Positions 1 through 12,860 of a DNA stretch of 64,000 bases are shown here, in pieces. Both the position numbers and the translations under genes were made by a program. The DNA comes from Nymphaea colorata (Eukaryota; Streptophyta; Magnoliopsida; Nymphaeales; Nymphaeaceae), in contig NC_045142.1 in NCBI RefSeq assembly GCF_008831285.2, positions 17,175,354-17,239,353 of the forward strand. The letters run 5' to 3'. The first letter of the stretch is position 1; each line of letters starts with the position of its first letter. Under the pieces are notes generated by a model, which ran no database searches, was not told where the DNA came from, and saw only the letters and a list, made by a program, of their open reading frames with translations.

Positions 1-31
1 CACACTCTTGCCCAGAAGAAATAAATGACCT

Positions 32-124
32 ATGTCCGGGGAGGACCCCCTAGAGAAAGCAATGTATCGAGAACCTGCTATTGTTGGGTTAGCAGCTGAT
101 GATGCAGCAGTTATTATGGTCTGA
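32..124 (+). other. Left-edge open fragment, possible 3' end of a gene lying to the left
   Basis: An open frame of 30 codons begins at ATG 32 and ends at TGA 122-124. The residues are protein-like (MSGEDPLEKAMYREP at the start, AADDAAVIMV at the end). A second frame (from 15) reads PEEINDLCPGRTP and stops at 51-53. A splice-acceptor-like tract ending in cccag sits at 11-15. The following 300 bases look like a 3' untranslated region. A terminal exon of a truncated gene is possible, but neither frame runs cleanly from the acceptor to the longer stop. I do not recognise the product. Confidence 0.25.
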
Positions 125-1230
125 ATGAGTCTTGTGATTTGCTTCAATGATGATGACAGCACCCTGCTTCTAAAGCTTCTTGTATTGGGATGGAAATACA
201 GTTCCTGTTTACTGGCAAAGCATGACAATCAAATTTATAGAGTTGCCTGCCAATAATTACCCATTGAGAATGGTGTTCCAGTAGAGAGGTGGTTATGTGT
301 GCTGGAGTGTTCCTGGTGCATGACATGCATGCCTCTAGCCCACTCTTAAGGGGCATATATCATGCACATGGCCTCTGTACGGTTTACAAGTGCACAAGCC
401 TGTGCATATGACCACCTTCTTCTGTTCTAGTATAGTTCTAAGTAAATGACGTATTTAGTTTTCGGACTCGAACAACACCCATGTGTGTCTTTCCATCTTC
501 ACAGAATCTTGAGTGAAGGGTATTTTGGTCATTGTGTGGTGGTGAGTATTTCAATAATTTTACAAACTTTTCCGTTCCATTTTTTAACTTACAATGAGGG
601 ATGGCTTTTTCCTTTAAAAAGGGCATTTTGGTCATTCTGAGCTCCTAAACACAATGCACACGTCGGGGCCCGAACATATAACTTGCCCCATCTTCAGGAA
701 GGAGGTGTTCACACCATGCCTCCTAACAAACTGCCCAATTTTGTACTTCAGTGCTAGTAGTCGGGGTTGGTTGAACGTGCGCAAATGAATTCCAAAAAAA
801 GTGTGGTTTGAGATAATCTGATATGGAATGAAGTACTCTATTCATCAATAACTGCTGTAGCTGTGAAGGATCTTGCGTTGGGTATTTCATTATATTGATG
901 TACTATATGGAGTACAAAAAATTTAAACAAACATGTAAAAGAATGTGACATATATACCAAGAAGATTAGCTCTATCAACTGGTCTAGGGGATTAAATTTA
1001 TTGGAGCTATACAAGACCAACAGTTGTACACTGGGAAACGCCCGTAATTTAAATACTCTAGCCAGTTGAGTATACATAACACAGGTAAATGGCTAAATGT
1101 CAAGTCAAATTGAACAACAGAGTTTCTATACAGATGATATTCTCTGTGTAGTTCAATATTGTGTTCAAGCTATGCAACTTTAACTCATATTATCTCTAAT
1201 TTAACGTACAAAATTGGCAAAAATATATTA
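125..1230. other. Intergenic, no gene seen
   Basis: No coding region is supported here. Two near-copies of a short phrase (gggtattttggtcatt near 523 and gggcattttggtcatt near 625) lie about 100 bp apart, probably parts of one degenerate repeat. The first 300 bases could be 3' UTR if the left-edge fragment is real. Confidence 0.5.
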
Positions 1231-1545
1231 AGGTTGTCTTTAGATGAGACTTTCAAAAAAAAAGTTTTCTGAAGACCAGGTTTTGTTTAAAATCTGATTT
1301 GTGTGTTTGAGTAACAAGCAGAAACAATGTCTTCTTGGAATAACCTGGTTGTTTTCCCTTTTGAAAGCACCGTTTTGCCAAAACTGGATTTTTTACAAAC
1401 ACAATTTCAACCATCAGCCATACATGCCTTAATAGTTGTTTTGAAGGCAAAACAACAGCATAAAGGGTGTCATTCAAATGCAGCTTAAAACACTGTTTTG
1501 AAGGTTTGCCACTAAATAAGTGTGTCACCCAAACAAGTCCCTAAG
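1230..1545. repeat. Degenerate MITE-like element
   Basis: The left side (ttaaggttgtctttagatga) and the reverse complement of the right side (ttagggacttgtttgggtga) match imperfectly, forming weak terminal inverted repeats. Internal phrases of the type aaaacc..gttttg recur near 18.7-19.1, 27.0-27.2 and 52.56-52.86 kb. This is a short non-autonomous DNA element with no coding capacity. Confidence 0.4.
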
Positions 1546-1563
1546 TGAACATGACAAAAGTGG

Positions 1564-1566
<3 letters not shown>

Positions 1567-1611
<45 letters not shown>
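1567..1611. repeat. (CT)n microsatellite followed by CT/GT-rich tract
   Basis: About 22 CT units in an uninterrupted run. Further CT and GT runs follow to about 1,745. Open frames that read as poly-Ser/Leu or Arg/Glu here are translations of the repeat. Confidence 0.95.
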
Positions 1612-1613
<2 letters not shown>

Positions 1614-1859
1614 GGCACACGCTCTGTGTGTGAATGTGTGGGTGTGTATCTCTCTCTCTCTTTCTCTCATATGCACGCACTCTGTGTGTGTGTGTGTGTA
1701 TGTGTTGCTCTCTCTTGTGCATGCGCTGTGTGTGTGTGCGTGTGTACTGGGTAGTGTTTAGGTAAAAATAAGGATTTGACATTCCCCATTTGTGGAGGCT
1801 GGGAAAGGTGGCCCATATGTCTGTCTGGGCATCCAAGAGGCAATCAAATGCCTCCACAT

Positions 1860-4140
1860 ATTTAATTTTAGGTCATTGAACCCTCAGGTCTTTTGGTTTT
1901 TCTCCATATAAACCAATTGAATCCAACTTTGAAAGCATAAGCTTTGAAATTTTGAAGCTGTTTGAACTCAAACCTGATGCATAATGTCATCCTTATCATG
2001 CATCATGAATCTACAACCAACGACGGCCAGCGGCCAAGGTCCAACCAACAGTACTAATCTTGAAGTTTCCAAACATTGGAAAGTTGGTTTGGCACACAAG
2101 AAAAATAAGCACAGCCGCCTGCATGCAGCAAGCATGTTCTTGAGTCGCACCTATCCAATGGGAGAGAAAGTTACATGCGCCGGGTACGATGCGCAGTAAA
2201 GGAAGGAAGGACATTTTCGTAACTTATTAAAAAGATACATCTTCGATAGTCTTTTTACTTTTCTTTATTTCCAATTTTATCTCTATAAAAGGTTTTATTT
2301 TCCTGTGTGAATTAAGGGTATTTTAGTCATTTAACATACCGACGCAAAAAAAAAATGCACTGATAGAGTGCATATAACCAGGTTCGGTCCAAGGGCAGTT
2401 GGAAACAAGTTGCCCGAGCTCCTCCTCATGTGAGAAAGATTAAGGATGTGCCCAACTTGAAGGGAAATGTTTTATATGATGGATGAGTTGTGTAAGTAAG
2501 GGTGTTTGCTCGCCTGATCTTAGGTGTATAGATTTTAGCTTTGATGCAGCGAACGCGTGGTAGTAAAATCCATGGTGCACCAGACTAACAATCTTAGGTC
2601 AGACTTCCGATCCACATTTCTGAATATTTTCATTTTACTCTTTTGTGCCCGAAAAAGGCAGTTAGATCGATCTATAGATCATATGCTAGATCAGAGATCA
2701 CCTCTAAGTGGCTTCATTCTCAAATCTGATCAGCTAATCGGGTCTCCTTTCCATAGATTTGAATTTGGGCTCATATATGGACCTGAATTCCTGGAACTGG
2801 ATCCAGATCAGACATGCATATTGTTCAATTTATACATAGAACTGAGCTGGAGTTTTGCCAAATCTCAGACTCGGTTTTTTAATTAGCCCACTTAAACCTG
2901 CATCTAGCTGATCATTCGAGAGGATTTGGGTCCCTTTTTTTTTACCGAATCTGATTGAATGGATCCAGATTTGGTAGATAATTAGGTGCTATCAACCCAT
3001 TGAAATGCCTGCTGATGTGTTTGCTAATGCCATCAGCGACCGATTCTCATCAGTTTGAATCGCAGTAGATAATTTCTCCCGAATCAATTTTTCTGTTGAT
3101 AATTAAAATTTCAGATTTTCAAATATATCTAACATGATTGTGAAGTATGGTCAGGCGGCATCTCTAGTCACAGAAAGCAAGCCTTGTACCTTAAAAAGAA
3201 GGTTAAGAAGACAAGATCAAGTGGAATGGAAGTTTCAGCTTTGAATACTCATCCTGCTTACCTAAAAGTACACCCGACATGGTTATGAAGGCCGATTCTG
3301 AATCTTTGTGGAAAACTATTCATTAATTTGTGCAAGAATCCAGGAAATTTCCTTGTGAACAAACAAAAAGTTCAGGGTGAATTTCCTGTCTGTTTCTCCC
3401 TCCTTTTGAAATTTGCTCTGCTCTTTTGGACCCCATCTTCGCCTTTGGTCTTCAGTCGGAGTCAAGAGAACTCCCTTGCAGATGTGAACAGAGGAGAGGA
3501 AGAATTTTCCATGTGAGGTTGAAGAAGAGAGGGTGAGGTGTGCGGACGCAGGTGGACCATCGTTTTGATCCTTGAATCGAAGTGGTTAAACAGGCAATAA
3601 ATAAATATTTCTTTCGGTTTTACTTTATGTTTCTTTAATGGGAGTAGAAAGCTAAACTAATAATAAAGAAGCGGCGGTGGATCTCGCTGGGGCCTCGCTG
3701 TCTGTGGTTTCCACACCTATTCCATGTGGAAGAAAATGTTTCATCCTCTCTATTGTTGAAAGACAATATGTTTGAGCTCTTGCTAGGAAACCAGCCATCC
3801 TTGCTCATTTTTCAACTCTTAGTGGTTGTACAAGTTTTCTATGGTTATATATATATATATATATATAGTTCTATGATGTCTTGCTCGATAATTTAAAATT
3901 TGTTATTGAAAAACAGCAGTTATGGGAACTTTAAAGGCAGTACAGTAACACTTGGTGGTGTTTTTAATAACGATTTGTAGTGCTTGCAGCAATGAAGTTT
4001 TGAGTTCAAAGGGTCCAGCTAGCTGCGAACAGAACTGATTATCACCGACCGACAAAGGCCACCATCGTGCTAAGAAAACAGTCTGGCTGCGGTGACATAT
4101 ATGAAAGATAGGAAGAGATGGGTAGGGGGCTTTCTTGTCA
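1860..4140. other. Intergenic, no gene seen
   Basis: AT-rich sequence with degenerate gatccagat/gattc-rich phrases at 2.56-3.1 kb and a short (TA)n run at 3846-3867. A 109-codon open frame at 2557-2886 lies within this repeat-like material and has no recognisable domain. Confidence 0.4.
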
Positions 4141-4142
4141 TG

Positions 4143-4439
4143 CTAGGCAATGGAAACCAGCTTTTTGAATGACATCAAGCTGCCATGGGCGGAAATGATC
4201 TGTGCGAGTTCTCCATTCTTGACTGGGACTCGAGGATTGCAGAGCAAGGCAACACCAAGTTTAAAATCACCACCAACAATGGCGGGTGGAGAAGACGTCT
4301 CCTTAACAGCAAACGAGCATGGCCTCACAAATGGCAACAATTGTCGCAATTCACGCATGTCATGAAGGTTTCCAATGAAGGAATTTCAATCCAAGTCGGC
4401 AAATTCCTCATTCAGTACTTTTATGATGACCATGGATAA
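4143..4439. other. Open, GC-balanced patch, possible exon or pseudogene debris
   Basis: Two plus-strand frames and one minus-strand frame are open for 71-84 codons, and the patch is less AT-rich than its flanks. The minus frame ends in LVSIA with stop at 4143; a plus frame runs from 4185 to 4439. I recognise none of the three translations. It may be a decayed exon, or chance in a GC-balanced repeat. Confidence 0.15.
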
Positions 4440-5607
4440 TTGATCTCAGTTTTGCCCTGGTCATGTGTCTTTCAAGGCTGGTTTTCCTTTGGTACTGATT
4501 GTGGTTTTGGTGCTCAATTTTGAACTGCTTGGTCTTTGATGCTCTCCATTTCCTGTATCCATATTGTGTACATACTGATTTTTTTGTTAATAAAACCAGG
4601 GTGCCTGCCTCCCAACGATCCTTCGTTGGAAGTTCTAAAAAACCAGCAATATATATGCCGGCGGGTGCATGTTATCGGATGGGTAGATATTGAAAAACCG
4701 TGGCTAAATACACCATAAAGTGTTGTTGAAAACAATATAAACTGTCATTATACCGCAAGAATGAATCTATAAGCTGCTCAATATTCCAATACCCATGTTT
4801 TCATAAATGAAATCAAATTAGCTATGGGGGGAGAGATGATAGAGTGAAGTATGAATGATACCTAAAGTTTGCTTTTGCAAAAACACTCGTTCACTCACTA
4901 CATAAGCACACAAATTCACTAATCGCCGAGATATAAGTGAGCTAAATTAGAGTTACTAAGGTGACCAAGAATATTGCAACAAAAATTTAAATACTTTGTT
5001 TATCTCAAAGCGAAAAGCACTCATTTGAATCATAAAATGAATTTGAAAACTTGAAATTTTCAAAGGAGAATTTCATCTCAATCTCCCAAAATTGAGTCTT
5101 CCAAAATGGACTCCAAAATCGGTAATAGTATCATTTTAAATATCACGAAAAGTTCAAAATTCAGCAATACTATCAATTTTCCAAAAGAAATTCTTCAACT
5201 GGTTTAAAGGCTCTATACCTTCACTTATTTCCAAATATCCAATTTAAACTGTCAAATTTTCAGTTCCAATTCCTGTTCCAAGATTAAACCAACAGTCTCA
5301 ATTCAAATCAATCTTCAATCTTCTAAGTTGCCGGAATTCACAAAAATTTCTGATCAAATCCAATTCAAATTTTCAAAAACATCCAAGTTTTGATTGTTCA
5401 ATTTGAACTCCAAATTTTCAATCAAGTTCCGAAATAAACTTTGAACTTCAAATTCAATCCTCACACAAACATAATAGGGTGATCAGCGTTTTAAACAACA
5501 TTTTAGCTACTATTGGGTTAGTTCTCTCCATTTAATATATTTATTAGTATGTTTAGGTAGCATTTGTGAGTAAGAGGTGCAAGGCAGTTTAATAAACTTC
5601 ATTTGTG

Positions 5608-5608
<1 letters not shown>

Positions 5609-5654
<46 letters not shown>
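5609..5654. repeat. (TA)n microsatellite
   Basis: A 46-bp uninterrupted TA run. The preceding 5.0-5.5 kb is a degenerate tract rich in caaattttca/aattcaaat phrases, with no gene. Confidence 0.95.
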
Positions 5655-5657
<3 letters not shown>

Positions 5658-7533
5658 CACTGAACTGTTATTAGTAAAAATATATTAATCAATATCTTTC
5701 ATGGAAATAACTTGACATGTATGTATTAAATCAATAGCATAAACGTGCCGACATATTAATTTTTTTTTTTAATACTTTTTGGGGTGAACTGAGGGGGGCT
5801 GGTTTTGGTCCGAGACCTAAGTGGTTTGGGATATACATGCATGGTAATTGTTAATATAAAACTGGAACCGGCCAACCACTTTATATCTACCACCGCAGAA
5901 GGGGGCCCTCTCTCTCTCTCTCTCTTCCAACAAACCTAAAGGGCAAAATGGTCTATTTGGGTTAAGAGAATTATGGATCCGTTGACGGTGGATTTTAGTT
6001 GGATTAATACGAGTAGATGTGTCTATCATAGACTATTTTATAATTAAAGAGGGACATAGCAAATGCATCTTAGGAGAAAAGAAGGGCTGGAATTAGAAAG
6101 AATTGGCCAATAAAGTCTTCAATTTCTTCTTTTATTTGATTAGTCAAATCCAATTCATTTTTGTTGACATACGAAAAGAAATGGATCTCATGGAATAGTT
6201 TCATAAGAAAATATTTCCTTTCCAAGGTGTAAGTAAAACAAACATTCGAAAAAACTTTCTTTGTCCTTGAACGAATTCCCAAGGTCTATCATTTCGATTA
6301 CATTCTTTTGAGTAACATAATTTAAGTTTGGAGAGGAAACCACTTTACTGCATAGTGTGATGGTGTGGCTCGGTAGTTTTTACGAGTAGCAAGTATTTGG
6401 TAAGAAGGACACTATATTCTTGAAACACACTACTTATGATTTAATTCAATAAACTTCATCGGATTTTGCCTGTTGTTATTAAATTTAATAGTATTGAAAT
6501 GCAGATATATTTCTCGAAATAAAAAATATGGTCCTTTTATATTTTGTATTTTTAATTCGAAAACATTGTCCACAACAAGTTCCATCTGAGAGAATTTAAA
6601 AGCCTCTGCACCGGCGGCTACTCAAAAGGGCTGAAACTTTCATCCTTCCTAAGGAAAAGATGTTATCTGGGACGTACTCTTTTTTCTCAGGTGAACAGGA
6701 AACTAGAAACACACTTCCTAAAAATGAGGCTGGAAAGTCTCTCTCATTCCTCCTACCTCTAATGGATTTATTTTCACTATCCAAATAATGGATTTGTTTT
6801 CACTAGCACCTAAACAAACAATAAATATTATGTTTTTGGATCTGTAAAAATTTTAAAAAGTATAATTCAGTTCAGCTCCTTCCAAACAAAATCCCTAGCT
6901 CTTTCTAAGTAGGAAGAGTGAAAAATAAAAATAAACCAGTTCAAATTCAATGCAACATGATGCGCCACAATGCTACTGTAACCTCCTTATTATCTTACAA
7001 AATCGCTTCTTCATTATCAGCCTGAATAGTCCTACTGGAATCAAGTTGATGGCAAGCCAATTTCATAAAAGTGTCATGTACCAATTTCTAAGTATTTCAT
7101 TAATTATTTATCTCATTTTTATAAAAAAAAATTGTATTTCAGAATTTTTTTTTTTTTTTGAAATATTTTGCCGAGTCACGACCGATTTATGGGTATCACC
7201 GACAACTTTGTACAACATCGATTGAAAAGAGAACGGATTACTCATGAATAAAAAGGGTCACGAAAACAAGAGAGAAAAACCGATACTGACAACACTCGGC
7301 AGCATTGCTTGAAAAGATAAACAGAAAACACATGAAACGAGTCTTGGGACCCCATTCAACATTATGAGTAACTGCATGCAAATGGAGTGCTCAAGGCAAT
7401 TCCTATTTCATTTCACACGCCTCCCTACCCCTATCTACATGGACCATCCTATAACTCACACCAACATCATGATTTTTTTTTTACAAACAAACATCACCAA
7501 GATCCTGAACTTCAGAGTTCCTACCTGGTTATA

Positions 7534-7537
<4 letters not shown>

Positions 7538-7628
<91 letters not shown>

Positions 7629-7666
7629 GTGTGTGTGTGTGTGTGTGAGTGAGAGAGAGAGAGAGA
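7538..7666. repeat. Compound microsatellite (TA)n(GT)n(GA)n
   Basis: About 88 bp of TA, then about 22 bp of GT, then about 18 bp of GA, in direct succession. This is the longest simple-repeat block in the left half of the window. The 111-codon open frame crossing it is an artefact of the repeat. Confidence 0.95.
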
Positions 7667-8603
7667 ACGGTAACTCTAGTTTTTCAGTCACTCAACTATC
7701 TAAAGATCGTAAAAGCAAATAGTTGGTTGAGAGAAAAACAAGAAAAAAAATGTGAACAAAGCAATATTAGTAGTAGTGGCATATAATATCTTTTTTAATA
7801 GTTTTTTTGGTTTTTTGTTCTTTCGATTTCAGAATAATTTTCTGAAGAATAATTTTCTAAAGAACAAGATATTTGACGGACGTAAATTATGTGATGGTTC
7901 AGGAAGCTCAAGTTCTCTATTAATCGCTTAATTATGTCCCACTTATATATAAAATTGGTTTGGTGGCAAAGCCTCATATCGTTTTAGACCGGCGAGGAAT
8001 GATTTTGCCCATTAACTTTTCCCTAGTTTCCAGTTCAAAGGAGTAAAGATAGTGAATTCATAACAGGTGGCTAAAATTAAGTTACGCATGACAACCACTT
8101 GCGGAGACAAATTAATCCAAACTTTTAAATCCATATCTTCATCGAATGCTCAATGCTGAGCAATATTCAATCCAGTCCTCAAGGCAAAGCTGAAAAAGAT
8201 GTGGTGACTTCTGCAAATCACAATCATCTGATTATTGTTATAACAAGTGCTGGTGATTTGTAAAGGGTGTCAAGGGGAAGACTTTTAAACCAAGCTCAAA
8301 TGCTGTCACCCTCCGCCTTGGACCGCTGCTCCCGGATTTATTACTTTGACGGTTTGCCGCCAAAGAACAAAAAACACAATAACTTTAGACAGCGCCGCCA
8401 GCATATTGACACTACTCTTTTGAATTGCAAATGGTGAATGCGTGACACTTTAGTTAATGTATCGTTTCTTACCTGCCCAAAGCATATCTAAATCCCAAGA
8501 ATGAGGAAGATAAGAGAAAGACTTTGGCCTTTTGAACGTTTCTCTTCCCTGCCTTTACCTTAGATGGTTGCCCCTCAATCAAACAGTTGACGTTTATGAT
8601 TGG

Positions 8604-8890
8604 GATGTCAGTATATCTAATTTGGGTTGGATATTTGACCGAACTCTTTTGAAATAATCAGATGGAAGAAAATTTTATATCCAATTAAGAAAACAAATCG
8701 GTTTAGATACGCATAAATATCTGATTAGATTCAGATCTAATTAATGTTTAGATAAATATTGTATATGTAATTCTCTTATATTTTGATAATAAGCCAAATT
8801 CGGTTCAAAATTCAGATTTGGATTTGGATATGAATGTAAAAATCAGATTTGAATCGGATTCATACCTTGAAATTGGATTTTAAATTTGAA
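8604..8890 (-). repeat. Dispersed ATCCGAAT-rich MITE family, copy 1 (reverse orientation)
   Basis: Begins gggatgtcagtatatc, which is the reverse complement of the right terminus of the other copies (gatatattgacatcccta type). It contains many gattcg/ggatttgg phrases. Related copies lie near 12.5, 13.9, 43.0, 55.4 and 57.0 kb. No coding capacity; the inner edge is diffuse. Confidence 0.55.
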
Positions 8891-8899
8891 TATGGCTTT

Positions 8900-10380
8900 T
8901 CTTTATTTGTAGCTGAGATTTGGATAGGACTCGATTATAACTTACCTTCCAATATATGTGACAATATAATTTAGTTCTATTTCAAGGAAATTCTAAATTG
9001 ATCATTTTGATTTTCCACTGTGAAAACTTTATATGTACTATGTCATTGTCTTTGGAATTTCTGAGAATGAGACTTCCTACCAAATTTTTCCAACCCCACT
9101 TGGACTTGTCATCAACAAAATGATGCAGGATTTTGAATTCTCCGCTCTTCGTGCGTCAATTTTCCACGACCAAATTTTGTATGTTCAGGCTTCTTCAAAC
9201 ACCGACCGAATTTCTTTTGTCCACTCCCCAGCAAACACAGCGACATAGTGCCAAAGCTTACCGGCCAGGTCAATAAGGTGGGCTCGAGCCAAGTGCGGCT
9301 GAGTCCGTCAGCATTCGAGGGAATCAACGAGCTCGAGCCATTTGACTCGGGCTACCCGGCGGTCAGCTTGGACTTCTGACTAAGTAATAACCCAACTTGC
9401 CAAAATGTGGAAAATGTGGCCCAAATATATATAAATATGAATTTAAATAAACATATTTATATTGAAAAGGATATTTTATATTGAAGAAGTCCTATCATCA
9501 TTTTCATATGATCCATTACACCCAAACCCACTTTATACTATTATATTTCCGTGTAGAGATAGTGGCGTTGGCACGCGTCTTTTTCAAATCATTTTGAATC
9601 TTTAAGATAATTTACGGATATGATCTGGTGAGTAATTTAGTTTGAAAATTATGTTAAATTTGACAATTTTAAAGTTTAGTGATGTTTCATAAATCCCAGG
9701 ACAAAAATCAACGGCCCAAATAAAAAATTTAGCTGTTAAAATCTTTTTCTTTTTATTTACCTTAAATCAACATATAATTTAGAACAAACATACCGTGAGA
9801 ACATTTATGTACTTGAACAAGAGTACGTTTATGTACCCAAATCAAAATATCATTTTCAGCAAGCATAGAATATTATATATATATATATATAATGTCGATT
9901 AGGTTCATCTATGTATTTATATTGGAAGCTTGTGCCCCTTGGTTAATATGATGTTGTATCCGTGGATCGGGCGGCGTTTACAATACAACGTTGCTACTGT
10001 CCGGACATATGCACGAATAACCGTTGTAATTTTACCCTTCTGCTGTTGTCCGACATTTTAAAACTTTTTTTTTTATGTAAGAGTAAAAATTAACCAAGTA
10101 CCGTGTTTAAAAATGTTAGAAAAAATTTGATTATGAAAATTTCATGTGTATATCCGACTCAAGATTGCTAATTTTAAAGCTCTTTAATTTTTTTTAATGC
10201 ATAATTTCAAGCAAGTGCCGTAAGGGATGTAAATAGATCGGAAATTTGTGTTCCAATGGTAATTGGATTCAGCTTCTGAATTCCGGATCCAACTAAAATC
10301 CAATAGAAATGAAAAGGAAGATCTCCGTGAGCCATCCATTCAATTCCCCAGATATCATCAGTGCGCCGTGTGATTTGTGG
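8900..10380. other. Intergenic, no gene seen
   Basis: Contains a degenerate gagctcgagcc-rich fragment near 9.28-9.37 kb (same family as 30.6 and 32.5 kb) and short TA runs near 9.88 kb. Otherwise unremarkable AT-rich DNA. Confidence 0.4.
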
Positions 10381-10680
10381 CGTTGGCCGCAATGAGTGGC
10401 GTTAAATCGGCGATTACGACCCAGTTACGCCGTAACGGGGTTTTAGCTAACATCGTTGACTGGAGCGGATATTAATCGGCGATTTATTCACCCAGTTCCG
10501 TTTCACGGACTCTCCCGCCTGCGCCCCCAGTCCGGGAGCTTCCGGTTCGGCGGCATTATTTCAACGGGGTCCACCGCTGACGTGCCCAGCCCCTAAACTC
10601 CTCTGCACCGTCCATCGCGAAAAGATGGACGGTACTGGTGTCGCTTGGGCCCCACATGCTGCACTCGAATTCCCTTTCGT
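10380..10680. other. GC-rich island without a recognisable gene
   Basis: About 300 bp markedly richer in GC and CpG than the flanks. It includes a perfect 10-bp inverted repeat, accgtccatc at 10607-10616 and gatggacggt at 10624-10633, separated by 7 bases. No open frame with a recognisable product crosses it. It could be an orphan promoter, the end of a mobile element, or a fragment of a GC-rich gene. Confidence 0.35.
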
Positions 10681-10689
10681 GGATCAAGT

Positions 10690-12500
10690 TATGTAATCTG
10701 ATGTGCCAGAGGTTTGGATCTAGTAATTCAATTTAGATCCGATATAAATTCGGATCAGAAACACCAAAACCTGAATTTAGTAGAGGTTTGATCCCTTTCT
10801 AGGATGAACTTTGAATAATGATGAGTCAAATTTGGGCCAATGATGATGCATTTTTTGGGTCCAATTAGAGACACATGCGCCCGCTCGTGCATGAAAGAAA
10901 TTTAAAAAATGGAAAAGAAGGCCATCCTGTTGGTAAGCGTAGGGTTTATCTCAATAATTATGTCTTGTCTTCCAAACAAGAGGATTAACGCTCATGATGG
11001 TTTAAAAGGTGACCCTACAAGATCACATCCCTTGGGAACCTCGAAAAGCCGATGACACAAAGCGCCATCCATATTACTTTGTTATCGTGATTTGAAACAC
11101 AAGAATATTTGCCTACTCTTGTTCATATAAAAATTACTAGACATATATTAGGCTTTCATCTATTGGGCATGCGATACTGGTTAGGGTTTTACATAGTGAC
11201 AAAACTCGAGTGCAGTTTTCATTAAGGTTAAGAAAATGAAAAAACTGGTGAATTAAGATCTGACGATTCTTGCCATGGAGCCTTTTTTTTTTTTGTTCTA
11301 AGAATTCAATGATATTGAACCTTATTGGCAGTACAAACCAGCTTAAATTTGGTAATATTCAAACGGTATTATACTTAATAGTTCTAAAAAATAAAGCACA
11401 TTTTTAAGACGCGAAAGCAGCCCTGGACTTAAGAATAAAGAAAACGAAAGAAGCTTGTGGGTTCTCTTTGTAGGATACAAATTTTTCTAATTCACGGGGC
11501 AACCAATTCGGCCAGTTCTTTGGTATGATCGCCTCGGTGGGACGATTCATTGTCTGCGTGGGAATGAGCACGAGCACATCTTGCTTCATCCTTTTCGGGA
11601 CATTTCTGTTCCGAGTCCTGTTTGTGCGTACGGGGAAGTGTAGTGTGGTGTAGGTCCCGTTCCAAGCGTGAGGACGGCTTTCCTCGGCTCCGACTGAGCG
11701 CATTTGGTCATGCGTGCGTGGGAACACAATTATTGTTCCCCTTGACCAAAAGCCGCGAGGCCTCTGTCTCTGCATGGACCCGTTGGCCGTTTGCTACGGA
11801 ACGGGACTTCTAAGACGTTCTCGCTTGGTAATTCCGCTGTGGACCCCACAGGTGCGTGCAAACAGCGAACAGCAACGTGGCATGGAACGCCTTCAATATC
11901 ATGCTTCTAAAGTTTTCTTTGCCCTTTCTGCATTCTGCCAATTTGGTGGAACGGATGCTCCATACCAGCAACTTAATTTTCATTTTCCTACCTATTTATG
12001 CAGATGACGTGTTTGTTGTGTTGTTCGTGGAAGTCAAATATTTCAAGCCAATAATAAAAAATAAATACATTTTCTGGGGGTTTTGTGTTGTGTTGGCAAC
12101 TGCCCACACCAGCCTCTACGGCTCTGCTGCTACTGTTTTTCAGGCAGTTAAATCATGCATGGCAAAGTTTGAAAGTGGAGGCAAACAGGAGCTCGAGCTA
12201 TTATTTAAACTTGTTTGAATACTAGGAGAAAATTGAGAGAGTTCGAAAGAGCAAAATGTTACCCAAAAAAAACTCAATAATAATAGTTTTTAATAATATT
12301 CCTCGTTTTTATCTGGTACTTGAAAAAATAGAGGGAAGGGTGGAGGCTCCAATCCTCTTGTCGATAAGTACAATCAAATATTCCTCCTGCTCACTACAAC
12401 TAGTTTTTAGCAACTTTAATAGGTATTTGACTCAAGACTACCCATCCCACTGCCATGAATCTTGTTGGTGCAGTGACCCATCAAGCAATACAAACTTGCA
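10690..12500. other. Intergenic, no gene resolved
   Basis: A moderately GC-rich part at 11.45-11.95 kb has long open frames on both strands (up to 123 codons on the minus strand) but no domain I recognise. Around 12.09 kb a phrase with gcaactgcccacacc matches the interior of the hAT-type MITE family seen at 25.3 kb, so part of this block is transposon-derived. Confidence 0.35.
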
Positions 12501-12504
12501 AAAT

Positions 12505-12860
12505 ATATGAGATCATATTCAGATTATATGTTTTTTCGAATATTCACATATTCGGATTCAAAAACTAATAAAAAAAAGTCATATCTGAATATAAATCCGA
12601 ATCCAAAATCTGATTTTTATATTTATATCTGAATCTAAATCTTAATTTTAAACTGGATTTTGTCAATTTTCAAAATTTAATAGCATTAGATACAGAATAT
12701 TCATCTAAAAATGTATGATCCAAATCGATATTTGAAACCGATCAAATGTCATTTATTAAATCGGAATTCAATCTAATTTTTTAATCGGATATTAATTTTT
12801 TTTCCATATCCGATTTTTTAGGATCGATTCCGTAAGATTTCTATTTGATTCAAATCGAAT
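12505..12860 (+). repeat. ATCCGAAT-rich MITE family, copy 2
   Basis: Shares internal phrases with the 13.9-kb and 43.0-kb copies: ttttgtcaattttcaaaat, aatgtcatttattaaat, and a tail of the type ccatatccgattttttagg. The termini are degraded. About 350 bp, non-coding. Confidence 0.6.

Noticed and set aside
1525-1857. 110-codon minus frame rich in Arg-Glu and His-Thr
   Set aside because: It is the translation of CT and GT microsatellites.
6070-6282. Possible organellar DNA insertion (70-codon minus frame rich in F, K, I)
   Set aside because: I could not match it to any plastid or mitochondrial gene. The residues are what AT-rich DNA gives by chance.
7387-7722. 111-codon plus frame
   Set aside because: The core is a (TA)n/(GT)n/(GA)n repeat read as Tyr-Ile, Cys-Val and Arg-Glu.
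11404-11775. 123-codon minus frame in GC-richer DNA
   Set aside because: No recognisable domain. The opposite strand is equally open and adjacent sequence matches a MITE interior.
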